Source: Hyperoplus lanceolatus
Lineage: Eukaryota > Chordata > Actinopteri > Uranoscopiformes > Ammodytidae
DNA: 64,000 nt
NCBI GenBank assembly: GCA_026929865.2
Contig: CM049398.1
Span: 13,659,001 to 13,723,000 of the forward strand
Reading direction: 5' to 3'
The position numbers were made by a program, and so were the translations under genes. This document shows, piece by piece, positions 36,775-48,978 of the stretch (the first letter of the stretch is position 1; each line of letters begins with the position of its first letter). The notes under the pieces were generated by a model. It did not search any database. It saw only the letters and a program-made list of their open reading frames with translations, and was not told the origin of the DNA.

Positions 36775-37292
36775 TTAAAGGTCACATATTATGCTAAATG
36801 CACTTTTTAAATGTGTTCTAACATATCCATGGGTCCACGGTGTGCCTAGAGACTGCCAAAATATTTAAAAAAATAACACTCTCCTTTTCTCACTCTCCCC
36901 CTTTCTGAAACCACCACCCCTCCCCCACCCAATATACTCCAGTCAGGATTCTCCTCGTTTCTGACCTCACAAACTGGAAAGCCAGAAGCTTCCACTGTGC
37001 AACCCACACCCCTATTTCTTATTGGTCCACGGCCCTGACAGACAGAGGCCTATCTGGCTTCGCTTCCGGACAGGGGGCGGAGGGAGCTCAAGGATTGTAT
37101 ATTTACGAGGGGAGCTGCAGCTCTTTTTTAAAAAATAGGCCATTGTGAGATTAGCTGAACATCAGCATAGTACAATAAATTATCTGAAAGTTTTTTTCAG
37201 CAAACAATTAAAGAAAAACGTATTAGGGACCACTAAGACCATATAATATGGTGTATAATAGAACCGAAAAGTGTATAATATGGGAGCTTTAA
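36775..37292. mobile_element. TTAA-bounded MITE, 518 bp
   Basis: Intact TTAA at both borders. The left end is TTAAAGGTCACATATTATGC and the right end is the inverse of TTAAAGCTCCCATATTATAC. The interior is non-coding with short AT-rich and GC-rich blocks (TTATTGGTCCACGG at about 37020). Same family as 8230-8693, and in the opposite sense as 39951 onward. Confidence 0.75.
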
Positions 37293-37329
37293 GAATTGAA
37301 ATGTTGGTACAGTCAGCAACAACTATGGA

Positions 37330-37700
37330 TTGCCTTGAATTTTTCTGAAGACATTCATCGTCCCCATAGGATAAATCTTACTGACTTTAAAACCGCTGAC
37401 ATTAGTTGATCTAGCGTCACCATGAGTTTGTCTTTTTTTCAGTGATGCACTGTATGTCAACAACTATTTGATGGATAGCTGTGGAATTGAGTAGGACAAC
37501 ACACATTCATGTCCACCTAAGGATGAATTTAAGTTTTTGACTTTTCATCTGACACAATCATCAAATTTGTCAATCGCATTTTTTAAATGATCAATACCCC
37601 AAAAAGCTCATCCTATTCCTATCAGCCTCAGCAGTACTTTGTGTTAAGCTTAGTGCAAATCAGCAAATATTAGCATGCTAACATGCCAAACATGTTTGCA
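37330..37700. repeat. Unclassified interspersed repeat with TTAGCATGCTAACATG block
   Basis: The left part is the inverse of the repeat at 26600-26860 (CATTCATCGTCCCCATAGGA). The right part has ATCAGCCTCAGCAGTACTTT and CAAATATTAGCATGCTAACA, a phrase repeated in many teleost genomes as I remember them. A weaker copy of the latter is at 62405-62470. Non-coding. Confidence 0.5.
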
Positions 37701-38007
37701 TGCTGTGTTAGAATTGAGCTTAAAGCCCTGCTGTGCCTCAGTACACAACTGCTGCAGACTCTTTACTTGTTGTATACATTTTCACTGTATTCCACAGGGG
37801 GATGCCCATAATTACGACGGCCCATTATTCCCACAGCTCAATAGTCCGACATATTTCCACTGTGACGAAATCAGTTTTAGGTTGGATATTCAACAGACAT
37901 TCATGAGCTACGTCTTCTTACTTAGTTTCACCAGCAGTATGCAGCAATGACTGATTTAGGGACATCAATTAAATGCTGTCTAGTTTAGCCTACACAAAAC
38001 CTATTTA

Positions 38008-39569
38008 CACTGTGTGCACAATTATTAGGCAAGTTGTATTTTTGAGGATTAATTTTATTATTGAACAACTACAGTGCTCTCGGTCGATCCAAAATGTTAA
38101 TGAACCTAAACCTGAATGTTTACGAAAGTAAAAGTGAGGTTTTGTCTTTCTTACGAGAATATATATATATGTTTTGCTATTATTAGGCAACTATTAGTAT
38201 GCAGAATTATTTTGCAACTAAATAAAAAAACTAAAATGTTCCCATCTCACTTGTTTATTTTCATCTGTTAAAGTGAGAATAATAAAACAACTCAAAATTT
38301 ACAAATAAAAATTTCCGACATGTCAAAAAAAAATCAGTGACCAATATAGCCACCCTTCTTTTCAATAACTGTCACAAGCCTTCCATTCATGGAGTCTGTC
38401 AGTTTCTTGATCTGTTGACAATCAACTTTTTGTGCAGCAGCAACCACAGCCTCCCAGACACTGTTCCGAGAGGTGTACTGATTTCCTTCACTGTAAATAT
38501 CCCGTTTAAGCAGGGCCCACAGGTTCTCAATAGGGTTTATGTCAAGTGAGGAAGGGGGTCATGTCATTATTTTTTCATCCTTAAGGCCTTTACTGGCTAG
38601 CCATGCAGTTGAGTACTTCGATGCATATGATGGAGCATTGTCATGCATAAAAATAATGCTCTTCTTGAAAGATGCAGACTTTTTCCTGTACCACTGCTTG
38701 AAGAAAGTATCTTCTAGAAACTGGCAGTAGGTTTGGGAGTTGATTTTGAGGCCATCTTCAACCCGAAAAGGTCCAACTAGCTCATCTTTAATAATACCAG
38801 CCCATACCAGTATCTGCACCTCCACCTTGCTGGCGTCTGAGTCGAAGTGGAGCTCTGTGTCCATTACTGATCCAGCCACGGGCCCATCCATCTGGTCCAT
38901 CAAGAGTCACTCTCATCTCATCAGTCCATAAAACCTTTGAAAAATCTGTCTTCAGATATTTCTTGGCCCAGTCTTGACGTTTCAACTTGTGTGTTTTGTT
39001 CAGTAGTGGTCGGGTTTCAGCCTTCCTTACCTTGGCCATGTCTCTAAGCACTAAACACCATGTACTTCTGTGCACTCCAGGTAGGTTGCAGTTATGGAAC
39101 ATGGCAGAACTGGAGGATAATGGGTTCCTGTTAGCTTCACGTTTGATTCTTCTCAAATCTTTGGCAGTTAATTTGCGTATTTGTTTCTCAATACGTTTCT
39201 TGCGACCTTGTTGGCTATTTGCAACAAAACATTTGATGGTTCTGTGGTCACGCCCCAATATCTTAGCAATTTCAAGAGTGCTGCATCCCTCTGAAATACT
39301 TTTTACAATTTTTGACTTTTCAGAGTCCGTTAAATCTCTTTTTTGGCCCATTTTGCCTGAGAAAGAGAAACTGCCTAATAATTATGCACACCTTGATATA
39401 GAGTGTAGATCTCCTTAGGCCACACCTTAACTCATTACACAAATACACATCACCTGGTATGCTTAAATCAAATAAGCTCTTAGGTTTATACAGCTTGAAG
39501 TTGGGAAATATGCATAAAAATTATGATATGGCCAAAATCCTCACTTGCCTAATAATTGTGCACACAGTG
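38008..39569 (-). mobile_element. Tc1-like element of a second family, nearly full length (1562 bp)
   Basis: Flanked by TA (38006-38007 and 39570-39571). The ends CACTGTGTGCACAATTATTAGGCAAGT and their inverse are a near-perfect terminal repeat of about 27 bp. It encodes a single transposase on the minus strand (38334-39351) that still spans the whole protein. It is unrelated in sequence to the palindromic Tc1 elements at 16569 and 23419. Structure and coding layout are those of a conventional Tc1/mariner element. Confidence 0.9.
38334..39351 (-). pseudogene. Tc1-like transposase with two frameshifts
   Basis: Cut-and-paste transposase that would act on the terminal repeats of its own element. 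It starts at the ATG at 39351 (MGQKRDLTDSEKSKIVKSI). The first helix-turn-helix contains CSTLEIAKILGRDHRTIKCF, followed by a basic linker with QQGRKKRIEKQIRKLTAKD. The catalytic residues are D in VLWTDEMRVTLDGPDG, D in IFMHDNAPSYASK and E in NPIENLWALLKRDI, the DD34E set. The frame shifts once just after the first Asp block (about 38885) and again at about 38558, with a stop there. The C-terminus ends VIEKKGGYIGH and TGA at 38334-38336. The full length of about 340 codons is otherwise retained, so this copy decayed recently. Confidence 0.85.
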
Positions 39570-39571
39570 TA

Positions 39572-39950
39572 GTAGCTGATATATGTCTGTGGAGCATCCA
39601 ACTTAAAACTAACTTCACCGCAGTGGACATATGTCCACTATTGAGCTGTTGGAACAATGGGCATGTCGGACCTATGGAATGGCATCATTCACAGCATTCA
39701 ATGTCTCATATTCTGTAAGTGCTTGTCATGCTAAGAGGTATAGTCAAGGATATTTTTGGCCGTTTCTGCGTTGTCTGTCACTTATTGTAGCCTATGTCTA
39801 TTACAGAGATAAAGCAGTAGATTTCTTTCTTCATACATATTTAAATATGACCAGTGGTGGACTTCGAACATGGTGACATACCACAATAGTTTTTTTTTAA
39901 ACTGCATGGTGGCAGTGTGTATCTTTGCACCTTATCAGTATTAAAGCTCA
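39572..39950. other. Gene-free spacer
   Basis: No gene or repeat recognised between the Tc1-like element and the next TTAA element. An 81-codon plus frame at 39631-39876 has no motif. Confidence 0.35.
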
Positions 39951-40090
39951 CATATTATGCACTTTGCTGTCAATTTTATATGGTCTAAGTAGTCCCTAAT
40001 ACTTATTTTTTTAGATGTTTGCTGAAAAACCCGTTCAGATCATTTATTGTAGCAAGCCTCTATACCCTGATTGTCCTCTGGTCTCAGGAT
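39951..40090 (-). mobile_element. Truncated TTAA-element end
   Basis: Begins TTAAAGCTCACATATTATGC and continues with ATATGGTCTAAGTAGTCCCT and TTGCTGAAAAACCCGTTCAG, the inverse of the right end of 36775-37292. Similarity fades after about 40060 and the opposite terminus is not found, so it is a solo or deleted copy. Confidence 0.55.
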
Positions 40091-40620
40091 GACCAGGTCC
40101 TATTGCCGGAGCGAGATGATGGCAAGCTAAAGGAGAAGAACAAACTCAAGTCCAATTCCCTAAAACGGCAGGCTTCAAGCCTGGCTGCCTGGAGTGTGGT
40201 AGGATTTCCCCTGCCCAAACAAACACTGACTTCCTTGAACATTCTGCACCCACAAACACATCTAACCTGCAGTGAATGATTTGTGTGGGATGCATTGTTT
40301 TATGTTTAGTCTAATCAATGTTTGAGTAGAACTGGGAACTGTGGATCTAAATGTATGGAGTAAAGTGTGTCCATACCAAGTGTGAACATCTAAGATAATA
40401 GAATTGAATTGAAGGCCTAATTTTTATTTATGTTTGTTTATATTTCCATGATTGAGTCAAGTGATTATTCTTTGTTTATTTGAAATACAAAACCGGTTAC
40501 CAAATATCTGTGTCGTGTCTTTAATCCTCCACCAGCTCCACGAGACCAACCTACCGATTAGCCCAGTACGCTGTTACAGTTTGATTTTTCGATAACATAT
40601 TATTTACAAACATATCTCAG

Positions 40621-41561
40621 TTAAAGCGGCTACGAGTAACATTTAAATATATTTTAAACAGCCTCATGTTTCCTCTGATAATCATAAATTACCTTTAACA
40701 GCAAACGAGACCATCAGTGCAAAGAAAGACGTTTTTAAATAGTTTTTATTACTGCTTTTGGTCTGGTCGCACACCCAGTCCGATTTTCGGTTCGCTCGTG
40801 CAAGCTCTATGGTCACATATCCGTATTGGTCGCAGATTTCAGTGTGGCGCAGCAACGTGAATTGAGAAGCCTATCCCTCCAGGTGAGGGAAGGGGAGCGG
40901 GAGCCTTGTTTGATACAGTTATTTGTCGTCATAATGACTGATAACGGGGCTGAACCATCAAAGAAAAAAAAGAAAATGCAATGAAGAAACGCTAAAAGGG
41001 AGAGTGATATAGGCTGGGGGGGGGGGGGTACGAGGGCGTTGCCAAGCAACGTGTATACAATTTCACGAGAGTGAAACGAGACTGCAGTGTTTACTCCTAA
41101 ATGAATGAGCGGTTGGTACTAACACAAAGTTTGCTTTGCTTCACCATCATCATATAACCATTATCTGAAATAGTCATTATTTACATCAACAACACAAACA
41201 CATTACCTCATCGTGATCCATACTAACTGCCGTCTATCGTTCATTCGCTTTCTGTGAGGAGTCGGACACACGTAATCTTTCAGCTCCTTGAGAGAGAGTA
41301 GTTAGCAATCAGCATTGCAATCAGGTGCGTGTGGCAGTGACTGGCATTAGTTCATGCAGTGTCAAAACCACTCTCACGGAGCCGAAAAGAGTCCTCACAC
41401 TTTCAGCACACGGACATGCACTGTATTGCTCCCTTCTCAGTTCACACTCACGCGCCTGGCACGCGCTAGTAAACAGCTTTGCGACAGCGGGCATCGTAAA
41501 AATACTACCGCTTTTGTCCAAAGGGGACGCCAACGTGCCATGTTACTCGTAGTGGCTTTAA
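40621..41561 (+). mobile_element. TTAA-bounded long MITE, copy 1 (941 bp)
   Basis: TTAA at both borders, with ends TTAAAGCGGCTACGAGTAAC and the inverse of TTAAAGCCACTACGAGTAAC. The interior includes CAGATTTCAGTGTGGCGCAG and AATGACTGATAACGGGGCTG. A second copy in the same orientation lies at 60314-61248 and aligns along its whole length. No transposase frame; frames at 41321-41566 overlap on both strands and differ between the two copies. Confidence 0.8.
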
Positions 41562-42248
41562 AGTAAAATTGTGTACCCTAGGGTTACAGTACCATACAGT
41601 ATAGTATCTGGGTGGCAGAAAGCAAGTGAGCTAAATATTAGGTGGTTTAAAACCTTTTATTATTCATGTTTTCTTTATAGCACCATGATGTGTAGATGTC
41701 TACTGCAGGATACTAACCAAACTTCCGAGGGGTTTGGGCATACTGAAAATATATTAACCCAATTTTAAAATGCTTAATTAGTGTATGCTCAGTCAAACAC
41801 TGGCATGTAATACATTATGTTATTCTGGTGGGACTCACATTGGTTTATTTTACCAACATGACAAACGTTATGAGGCCGACATACCAGGACAGTCCATGTT
41901 GCTAATGAAGTATTTTGATAATTAGGGTCAATGTGTAAACACAAGCCATCAGTCTACCCTGCTTGTGATTTGAATAATTAAGTGTGCACATTCTTTAATG
42001 AAACCAATTGCATCACCTCGTCATACCGTATCTTGTTCCGAATAGGGACTCTTTCATTTACAGTAACAATGATCTGCTGTCTGGTTCAGTGCACTGTTTG
42101 AGTGAATGTGAGAAGGCAGCCTTGTGATTTTGATATTAGCAACTTATTGTGGGTCATCATGATCCAGTTCTACTTCAAAGAGGCCTTGTGGCCCTTGTGG
42201 CTCTGCATGGTGAGCAGCAGAATGAGCCCATTCACATGCAGTGTACAC
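41562..42248. other. Gene-free spacer
   Basis: No gene or repeat recognised. Confidence 0.3.
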
Positions 42249-43241
42249 CAGGGCTATTCAACCTCCTTAACAAGTGGGCCAAAAAGGAAAACCGCTGGGG
42301 GTTCATGGGCCAGACATACAGTAAAACATATATTGTCAATTAATCGCTAAAAATAAATCGTAGTTAAGGTAGTGTTAACTTAATAGATATAGTACTGCTA
42401 AATGGAATAAACTTGTCAGACACATTCCTTTCTTCTTCAATTTTAACCGCAACATTATAAAAAAAATTTGATCTTACATATTTTTGACACATTTTTGATA
42501 ACAATTGTTGTTCTTACATATTTTGGACACATTCTTCTGATTCAACAATGTTGTTGGAATAATCACAAAACAGAACTACTGTACATACGAGACAGTTTCA
42601 GCCTGTTTCAGTGAGAGAAATTGCACTGCCTTGATTTTGCTATTTCAGCATAGTTTGGCTCATAAGTTGTAAGGCCAATCCTGAGACACTCATGCAGCTT
42701 CATAAACCAGCCTTATAGGCATGTGTAAAACATATTGAATGCATTTGTTTTATTTATTATAGTACACCGTGTATTACACACACGAACCAGGTTTGCAGAC
42801 AACAATTTTCCTTAAAAAAAAAAATAATATTTTTTTTTTAGGTCTGCAGGCAACCTCTTGCGGGCCAGAAAATAAATAAGAAGGGCGGTCAAAGTGGCAA
42901 CAGCAACTCTACTCTGCTCTTTGTTTTCTGTCCTCAAATATAAATCCAACAGGAATACAGCAAAGGGGACTGACTCATTCAACACATTTCACTGCTCTTA
43001 GTATGGGATGGTTACTGGTGTGGATCCTTTTTGCATAAGTGTCACCTGGCCCTCTGCAGTGCACTACATTTCCTAATGACACACAATACTGCAGGGCTCT
43101 GCCTATGTGTACTTTTCCTTTTAGTCTCCCTGTGGAGCTTTACACTTACACTTAAATACTATTTTCATGTGTGGAAATTTATTTTATTTAAATGGCCTCA
43201 TTCTCATGAATCATGCTTCACACAAGCAGCTTGAATAGCCG
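42249..43241. mobile_element. Possible degraded hAT-like non-autonomous element
   Basis: The left border CAGGGCTATTCAACCTCC and right border CAGCTTGAATAGCC (43228-43240) are partial inverses. The phrase GGGCCA followed by a loss of coding sense, and CTTGCGGGCCAGAAAATAAA at about 42856, resemble fish hAT elements beginning CAGGGCTATTCAA. No 8-bp target duplication is visible, so the borders are uncertain. Confidence 0.3.
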
Positions 43242-43394
43242 ATGCTGAACATGTACCCTCTGAATGAACATGATTTTTATTTGAAAACACATCACATTAC
43301 GTAGAATGTGTTTCAACTTGTGTGGACACACAATGAGGATAAACAATATCTAAAGACGTTGTATGTAGTGCATCCAAAGAGATGTAATGGAAAT

Positions 43395-43610
43395 GTATTC
43401 TTTTCTGTAACTAAATTCAAAAAGTGAAACTTTTAGGTCTTAAATACATTACACATGAAGTAAAATATTTCTTTTTTGTTTGAATTTAGATGATTCCATC
43501 TAACAGCCCATGCAAATCAAAAACCCAGTATCTCAAAATATTATACATAAAGCCAATCAAAAAAAGGATTTAAAATACAGAAATGTCAAACTTTTGAAAA
43601 GTATGTTCAT
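43395..43610. repeat. Terminal region of a third Tc1-like family
   Basis: Contains CTAAATTCAAAAAGTGAAAC, then CCCAGTATCTCAAAATATTA and ACAGAAATGTCAAACTTTTG. In that order these match the end region of a widespread fish Tc1-like family as I remember it. The outermost inverted repeat and TA border are not recognisable. It precedes a transposase remnant, but the usual orientation of that gene relative to this end would be opposite. Confidence 0.5.
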
Positions 43611-43659
43611 TTATGCTTAATTTTGTCTTCATTATTATTGTTAATTTCATTCATACATG

Positions 43660-44100
43660 TAAGAAGCATCTTACCTGAGTGCATAAAGAGTGTAGAGGCA
43701 CAGAATCCAAGTAGCTTGAAGTTCAGTGTGAAGTTTCCACAGTCAGTATTGATTTGGTGTGCCATGTCATCTGCTGCTGTTGGTCCACTGTGTTTTATCA
43801 AGTTCAAAATAGACGCGGCCGTCTACCAGGAGCTTATAGAGCACTTCCGTCTGCTCACAAGCCCTATGGAGATGTCGATTTCCTTTTTCAGCTGGACTTG
43901 GCATCTGTTCACAGTGCCAAAACTACTACTAACTGGTTTGCTGACGATGGCATTACTGTGCTAAATTGGCCAGCAAACTCGCTTGATGAGGATGAGAGAC
44001 ACCAAAACCAACAATACAGACAAGCTGAATGCTGCTATCAAAACAGTCTGGGCTTCCATTGCACCTCAGCAGTGCCATCTAGTAAGGATATTTCAGTCTG
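43660..44100 (+). pseudogene. Tc1-like transposase remnant, catalytic part, frameshifted
   Basis: Plus-strand decayed transposase. Successive blocks in shifting frames are LPECIKSVEAQN, VKFPQSVLIWCAMSSAAVGP, CFIKFKIDAAVYQELIEHF, YGDVDFLFQLDLASVHSAKT, TTNWFADDGITVLNWPANS and a scrambled end derived from an SPDLNPIENLWG-type block (SLDEDERHQNQQYR). The second catalytic Asp is in the FQxDLA block. The LNPIE block with the third acid is deleted, and the N-terminal half with the DNA-binding domain is absent. Frameshifts occur near 43855 and 43985. Dead fragment. Confidence 0.7.
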
Positions 44101-45314
44101 AAAAATATTGATTGGTAGGATGTACTGTATGTGTTGGGCTTTTGAGCATGAACACAAATGCAAAAGTTGAGTTGTACTTTTCTTTGTGGCATATAAACCA
44201 TGTATCTCAGATGTCTGTGGTAGAAATCAGGGAACTCAAGCGAGTTTTGTTGCATGCCTGTTCAGTCTTTTGTGTTCACACTTTTCTTGTTGCTTTTGAC
44301 GTTCACCCATCCAGCTTAACAAACATAAGAAAAAATCCGCTAAAAAATAAACTAATGCAAGTTTGATTTCTATTTTTAAGAAAAGTTTGACATACAATTT
44401 GTTAATCACTTGCAAATTCAATGAGAAGTTTTGGCATGCAGTCCCAGTGTCTGTCTTTGCTCATGGTAGATTGGAGCATCTTCAAGATCAGGATCTTATT
44501 TATCTTAAGTAGCGGCACATATTTTGAGCCCTTAAAAAGTGATAATATGTACAAAAAGTTCTGTCCTGTCCATTAAGGGCAATCAAATAGGTTAAATAGC
44601 TTTTATATACTAAAATCATTCCTCTAGTGACACATTTACCATTTAGGAATCCCAAATACGCCAACTTGTCTTCAAATTAGGTACTGTAAACAGACTGAAA
44701 ATGCTAGATACATTGTTTTGCTCACCCTTTTGCACAAATCCCAAAAATAGAAACATTATTAAAAAAACTAAAACTCATAATAAACATGCAAAAAGGATAA
44801 AATTGCTGTATTGTAAACAATGTGTGTACATTTGCATGACAATGTCCCTGAGCTGTTGTTTGAGTCATAGAGGGAGCTGTAGGCTGTGCTCTGCAGAGAT
44901 TAAAGTTAATACTGAATAAACTCATTATTTATGTATTTAAGGTCCCTCAGTATTGCTTTGCTTACACCAATTTACTGGTAAAGTCAAACTATCAACATGA
45001 TATCTCAGTGTGATAGCGACAGAAACTTCAATCAATCAATATTTCATCGTCGGGGTTAACAGTTTATGGGTACTCTATCAACATCCTCCGATTAAGATAA
45101 AATCCATGTCTAATCAAGGGAATAGCAACACAACAAGAATATCTTTATAATATCAATATTATGTAAGACAAGCTTTGCTTGTGTTCTGATAATTGGTATA
45201 TTATAGCAGTTAAACTGTAGAAGGAAAGGAAAGACAGGTTTGTCACTAAGCAGTTTTGGTAATTTGGAATTTGCAAGAACTTGAAAAACTTTTAATTACG
45301 TTAGTAAATGCAAC

Positions 45315-45318
<4 letters not shown>
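44101..45318. other. Gene-free stretch
   Basis: No supported gene. Frames at 44112-44421 and 44701-44925 overlap on both strands and lack motifs. Confidence 0.35.

Positions 45319-45319
<1 letters not shown>

Positions 45320-45359
<40 letters not shown>
45320..45359. repeat. (GA)n microsatellite, 40 bp
   Basis: Twenty uninterrupted GA units. Confidence 0.95.
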
Positions 45360-45363
<4 letters not shown>

Positions 45364-47430
45364 AATATGAGACCCAATTAAGCCTGGTTAAACACTCCTT
45401 TTCACACCTGTTTCCATAAAGACCATTCTACAACTATTCATTTATTAAATAAGGGAATTTTGTTTTGAACACAGAGGCGTAAGACTAATCAGTAATGCCT
45501 AGACTGTTGCTCAATGAGCTGTGTCCTCTTCCACACAGAGGAACTGATTTAAAAAGTGAAAACCCCTAGCCTTACAGGATGGAATACATTATTAAAACTG
45601 AACTATGGAACAATTTGCAATTAAAGGCATGTAGTTAAAGCTAAATTGCCGCCCTGGTTAGGTTTTAAAATTGAAGGGTAAATCAACAGACTGCGTGTTC
45701 ACAAAATGTCCTCTACTTAAATTCAACAACATGTCAAGTACAATAGAGCCTGTAACTGGCTCCCTGCTCAGCAAAACAGAGACAGCACAAGACATTGTCG
45801 TGTAGTATTATCATAACAATGGACATTTACATAGAAATTAGGACAGTTTACAGGCCACTAATTATCTAATTAAAGCATCACATTAAAGCTGGAATAATTA
45901 CTCATACTCCTGCTTTTTATAAGGCCTATCATCATAATGTAAAAAAAATAAAGAACATATGAAACAACAAGGTTTTCATCTTAACTCTAATCCATAAAAC
46001 GTTTTGTCTTTAAAGAGCATACAGAGATTGGTAATCACATCTTGTCAAAGTGCAAGTGAGTGCGAAAGCTTAGTCACGTCTGTCTTTTACTCCAGGCATG
46101 CTGGATCTGAGAGTTCCATTAAAACTGTAATATAATCTGAATTACTGTTTCAAATTGACTCACCAGGAGGTTTTACTCCTGTTGTCTAGTAAACCAATTT
46201 CTATAAAACAGGTTGAACGATATTAACCTTTCCCTGTTTTCCAAAACATTTGAGGTTTTTAGAGGAAAATGATTAAGAAGAGATTGAATGCTCCAAAGCC
46301 ATTTTATTGTTTCTTTGATTTCAGTAATTGAAAAATGAAATTATTTTGATCTGTGAAGGCATAGTCTTAGAGACTAATTTGCGTATCCAATGGGTTTATA
46401 AATGATTACTACATGCACTGTCAAGGTTATAGGATTTTTATTGGATTTTCTTAGGTTGGATTCTGGCTCAATTGGTCTTTGTCGTGTATGTTGCAGTGTT
46501 ATTGGAAATATGTTGCCATATTTTTTCAATAGTGAAAAAAATGCATATTATTAGTAAGATCAAAAGTCAGACTGCTTCCTGTTCTCAAACCTTGGGTCAG
46601 ATTTCCTTAACAACACCTCTGGGATTTTTAAATTGTCCTCTGTGTGCCTGCTGCTGACATGAGCTTGAATATATACTGTACTGTAGGTACATTCAGAATT
46701 ACCTAGAATGAAATGTTGTCTGCTTAAGCAGTCATTCTGCAAACCAATTATATGCACTTCAATGCTATTTGCAGGACTTACTGTGTCCCACTCTCATGCA
46801 TGTATATATATGTGTGTAATTAAATAATGTTATTAAGGGTATTCAATTGATATCACTCACAATGTTATATATGCACAGTGTTTTGTCATTAACAGCAGCC
46901 ACCCATTTGGCTCTCAGCAGAGGTTGTCATGGTCAGTTTGATGCTAATGATCCCGGCCCTGCATAATACCGCTAAGTCTACTATATGTAGATATTTTTCA
47001 GCCAAGCATTCCAGCTGTGCTAATAAGTCATGTAAATTACTAGCCACACATTCATGGTTGTTATGACAACACATAAACATAGAACTTTATTCTGCTGCCT
47101 TTTGTACACATTGTTTTCCAGCAGACTACAGAACACCTTTTTTGGTAATTGTTGTATAACATCTCATTAGCCCTGTTGAGGGGGTTCTTTGTTGTGATTA
47201 TATGTGTGTCTCTGCTACCCAATAATCATGATGTAATCTTTGTATTTTCAATCTGTATTCACAGGCATAAATAATCAGTTTAAAGGTCTGGAATCCAACC
47301 TAAAGTTGATTACCAGGCTATACACGTCGTGATTTTGGGCCCACTTGTTCCACAGGGGGTATGTGCAGTGTGCAGTGGGTCCATTCAAGGATAGCAGCAG
47401 AGTTATTTTGACATTTCAATCAGTTGAGAT
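45360..47430. other. Gene-free stretch
   Basis: AT-rich; no supported gene, RNA gene or complete repeat found. Confidence 0.35.
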
Positions 47431-47834
47431 TTTCAGCGAAAATTAGTATCAAGCTAAGAAGTTGAAACTTATGGATAAAAAAGTTGAAATAATCAGCTTA
47501 AAGGGGTAGTTTGGAATTTTGGACATAGGACTTCATTTCCAAGTTAGCCTGTGTGTTATTTATCATTGGAGACAGTTTTAAACAAATTTCATTCAGTCCT
47601 TCTAGTTGCAGAGTTTGCTTAGCACAAGTCAACAGTTGTTGCTAGCCTGCTAATAAAACAATCTTAACCACTCCACAGTACACCCCACACAAATCAATTA
47701 TAATGCCAGACTAACGATGTAAATGTCTGAGTTGATAGAATAATGTTAGAAATAAAACTAACCTCGCATTGCATGAAACATCGCATTTTGAGGGACTAGT
47801 TTCTCAGCAGAAGAGGAATTTTACTTTGCTCCGG

Positions 47835-48125
47835 TTAGTTGTCCCACTCCATGCATCAAAAACATTCGTCCTCTGTTGGCCTCTGTATACATTTTCTGCA
47901 CTGGCACTACCAGTCTCCCGTTGTTCTGTCCCGGATCTCTACTGCAGCTCCAGCGGGGGCCGTCTCTACAGACACTCTTTCTCTTTCTGCCCTTTGAGCA
48001 TCCGTCTCTCTCAGTTCTTCATCAGTGTATTCCGGCTCGTACAGGTACGGTTCCTTGGATACAACAAATTCATCATAATCGTCTTCAAAAGCAGACACAT
48101 CAGTATGTCCTCCTAACGTGGTCAT
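47835..48125 (-). pseudogene. P2RX7-C-like zinc-binding domain protein, transposon-associated, two nonsense mutations
   Basis: The minus-strand frame starts at the ATG at 48125. After an acidic block (AFEDDYDEFVVSKEPYLYEP, EYTDEELRETDAQRAERER) it reaches DRTTGDW, then a TAG at 47907-47909. Beyond the stop the same frame continues CQCRKC, RPTEDECF, then TGA at 47856-47858, then CMEWDN and a final TAA at 47835-47837. The order W-C-x-C-x-x-C followed by E-C-x-(C)-C-x-E is the cysteine pattern I know from the P2X7 receptor cytoplasmic C-terminal domain, found in many transposon-linked fish proteins. The two premature stops break exactly this motif, the second replacing an expected Cys codon. It lies between the arms of the surrounding TTAA element and is probably its accessory gene. 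Role unknown. Confidence 0.6.
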
Positions 48126-48978
48126 ATCTTGTTTATTGAATAGGCTAATAAAATTCCTTTGTGCACTGTATCTGCGTAAACAAACTATTATATATTATAT
48201 TATATAATTATTATAGAGCCAGTAACCTAGGTAATATCAGTCCTAGTAAAATGCTTCTGTTGAGACACAGCAACTCAAAATGCAATGCCATGCAAGGTTG
48301 GTTTTATTTCTAACATTATTCTCAGAGGTGGGTCGTAACGCGCTACATTTACTCCGTTACAAATACTTGAGTAACTTTATGAATAAATTGTAATTTTAGG
48401 AGTAGTTTTATTGCAACATACTTTTACTTTTACTTGAGTAAATATTTGAAGAAAGAACGGTACTTTTACGCCGGTCCATTTGGCTACGTGACGGTCGTTA
48501 CTTTATTGTTTTATATATTTTTTTATTACATGCGAGAGCTATTTCTCTCATGATTTCTCTCCCCGGGGACGTCTTCAGCCAACATCTCTATCACGTGACT
48601 ATTTTAACCAATAAAAACCACATTACAAAAGCTTGCCAATCAAATGCAGCCACTTGAGTCACATGACAAGTGTTGTCATGTTGTCATAGGGCTCAACAAT
48701 GTCCGCAGACTTTTTTAACAGCTCCGGTGTGAGTACCAGATGTGCTCGGCTGCCAGATCGGCTCGGGGTCCTCACACCGGTTCCGCACCAATGTTGTGTC
48801 CATGGCCGTGCCATGTAGGCTCCATGCAGATTTTATAGACTATCTGGTTGAGTCGAGAAAATGGAAGAAACCGCTGATTCCAAGGAGCAATAACCACACC
48901 CCTGACCTCACATACAAACTCACAAGCTCTCAATTACACAAACTCACAAAATAACAATCACACACTCACAATCACTTA

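Noticed and set aside
41321..41566. Three overlapping frames of 70-75 codons
   Set aside because: They lie within the TTAA element and are not conserved in frame in its second copy at 60314-61248.
42249..43241. Complete hAT element with target duplication
   Set aside because: The borders look partly inverted, but no 8-bp duplication could be found, so only a low-confidence remnant is reported.
47769..48139. Two plus-strand frames of 115 and 87 codons
   Set aside because: They are the complementary shadow of the better-supported minus-strand P2RX7-C-like pseudogene at 47835-48125.
48700..48735. Possible hAT transposase first exon ending at a GTGAGT donor (MSADFFNSSG)
   Set aside because: Only ten codons; the GTGAGT belongs to a repeated MITE terminus (also at 49899), so the splice-site look is incidental.
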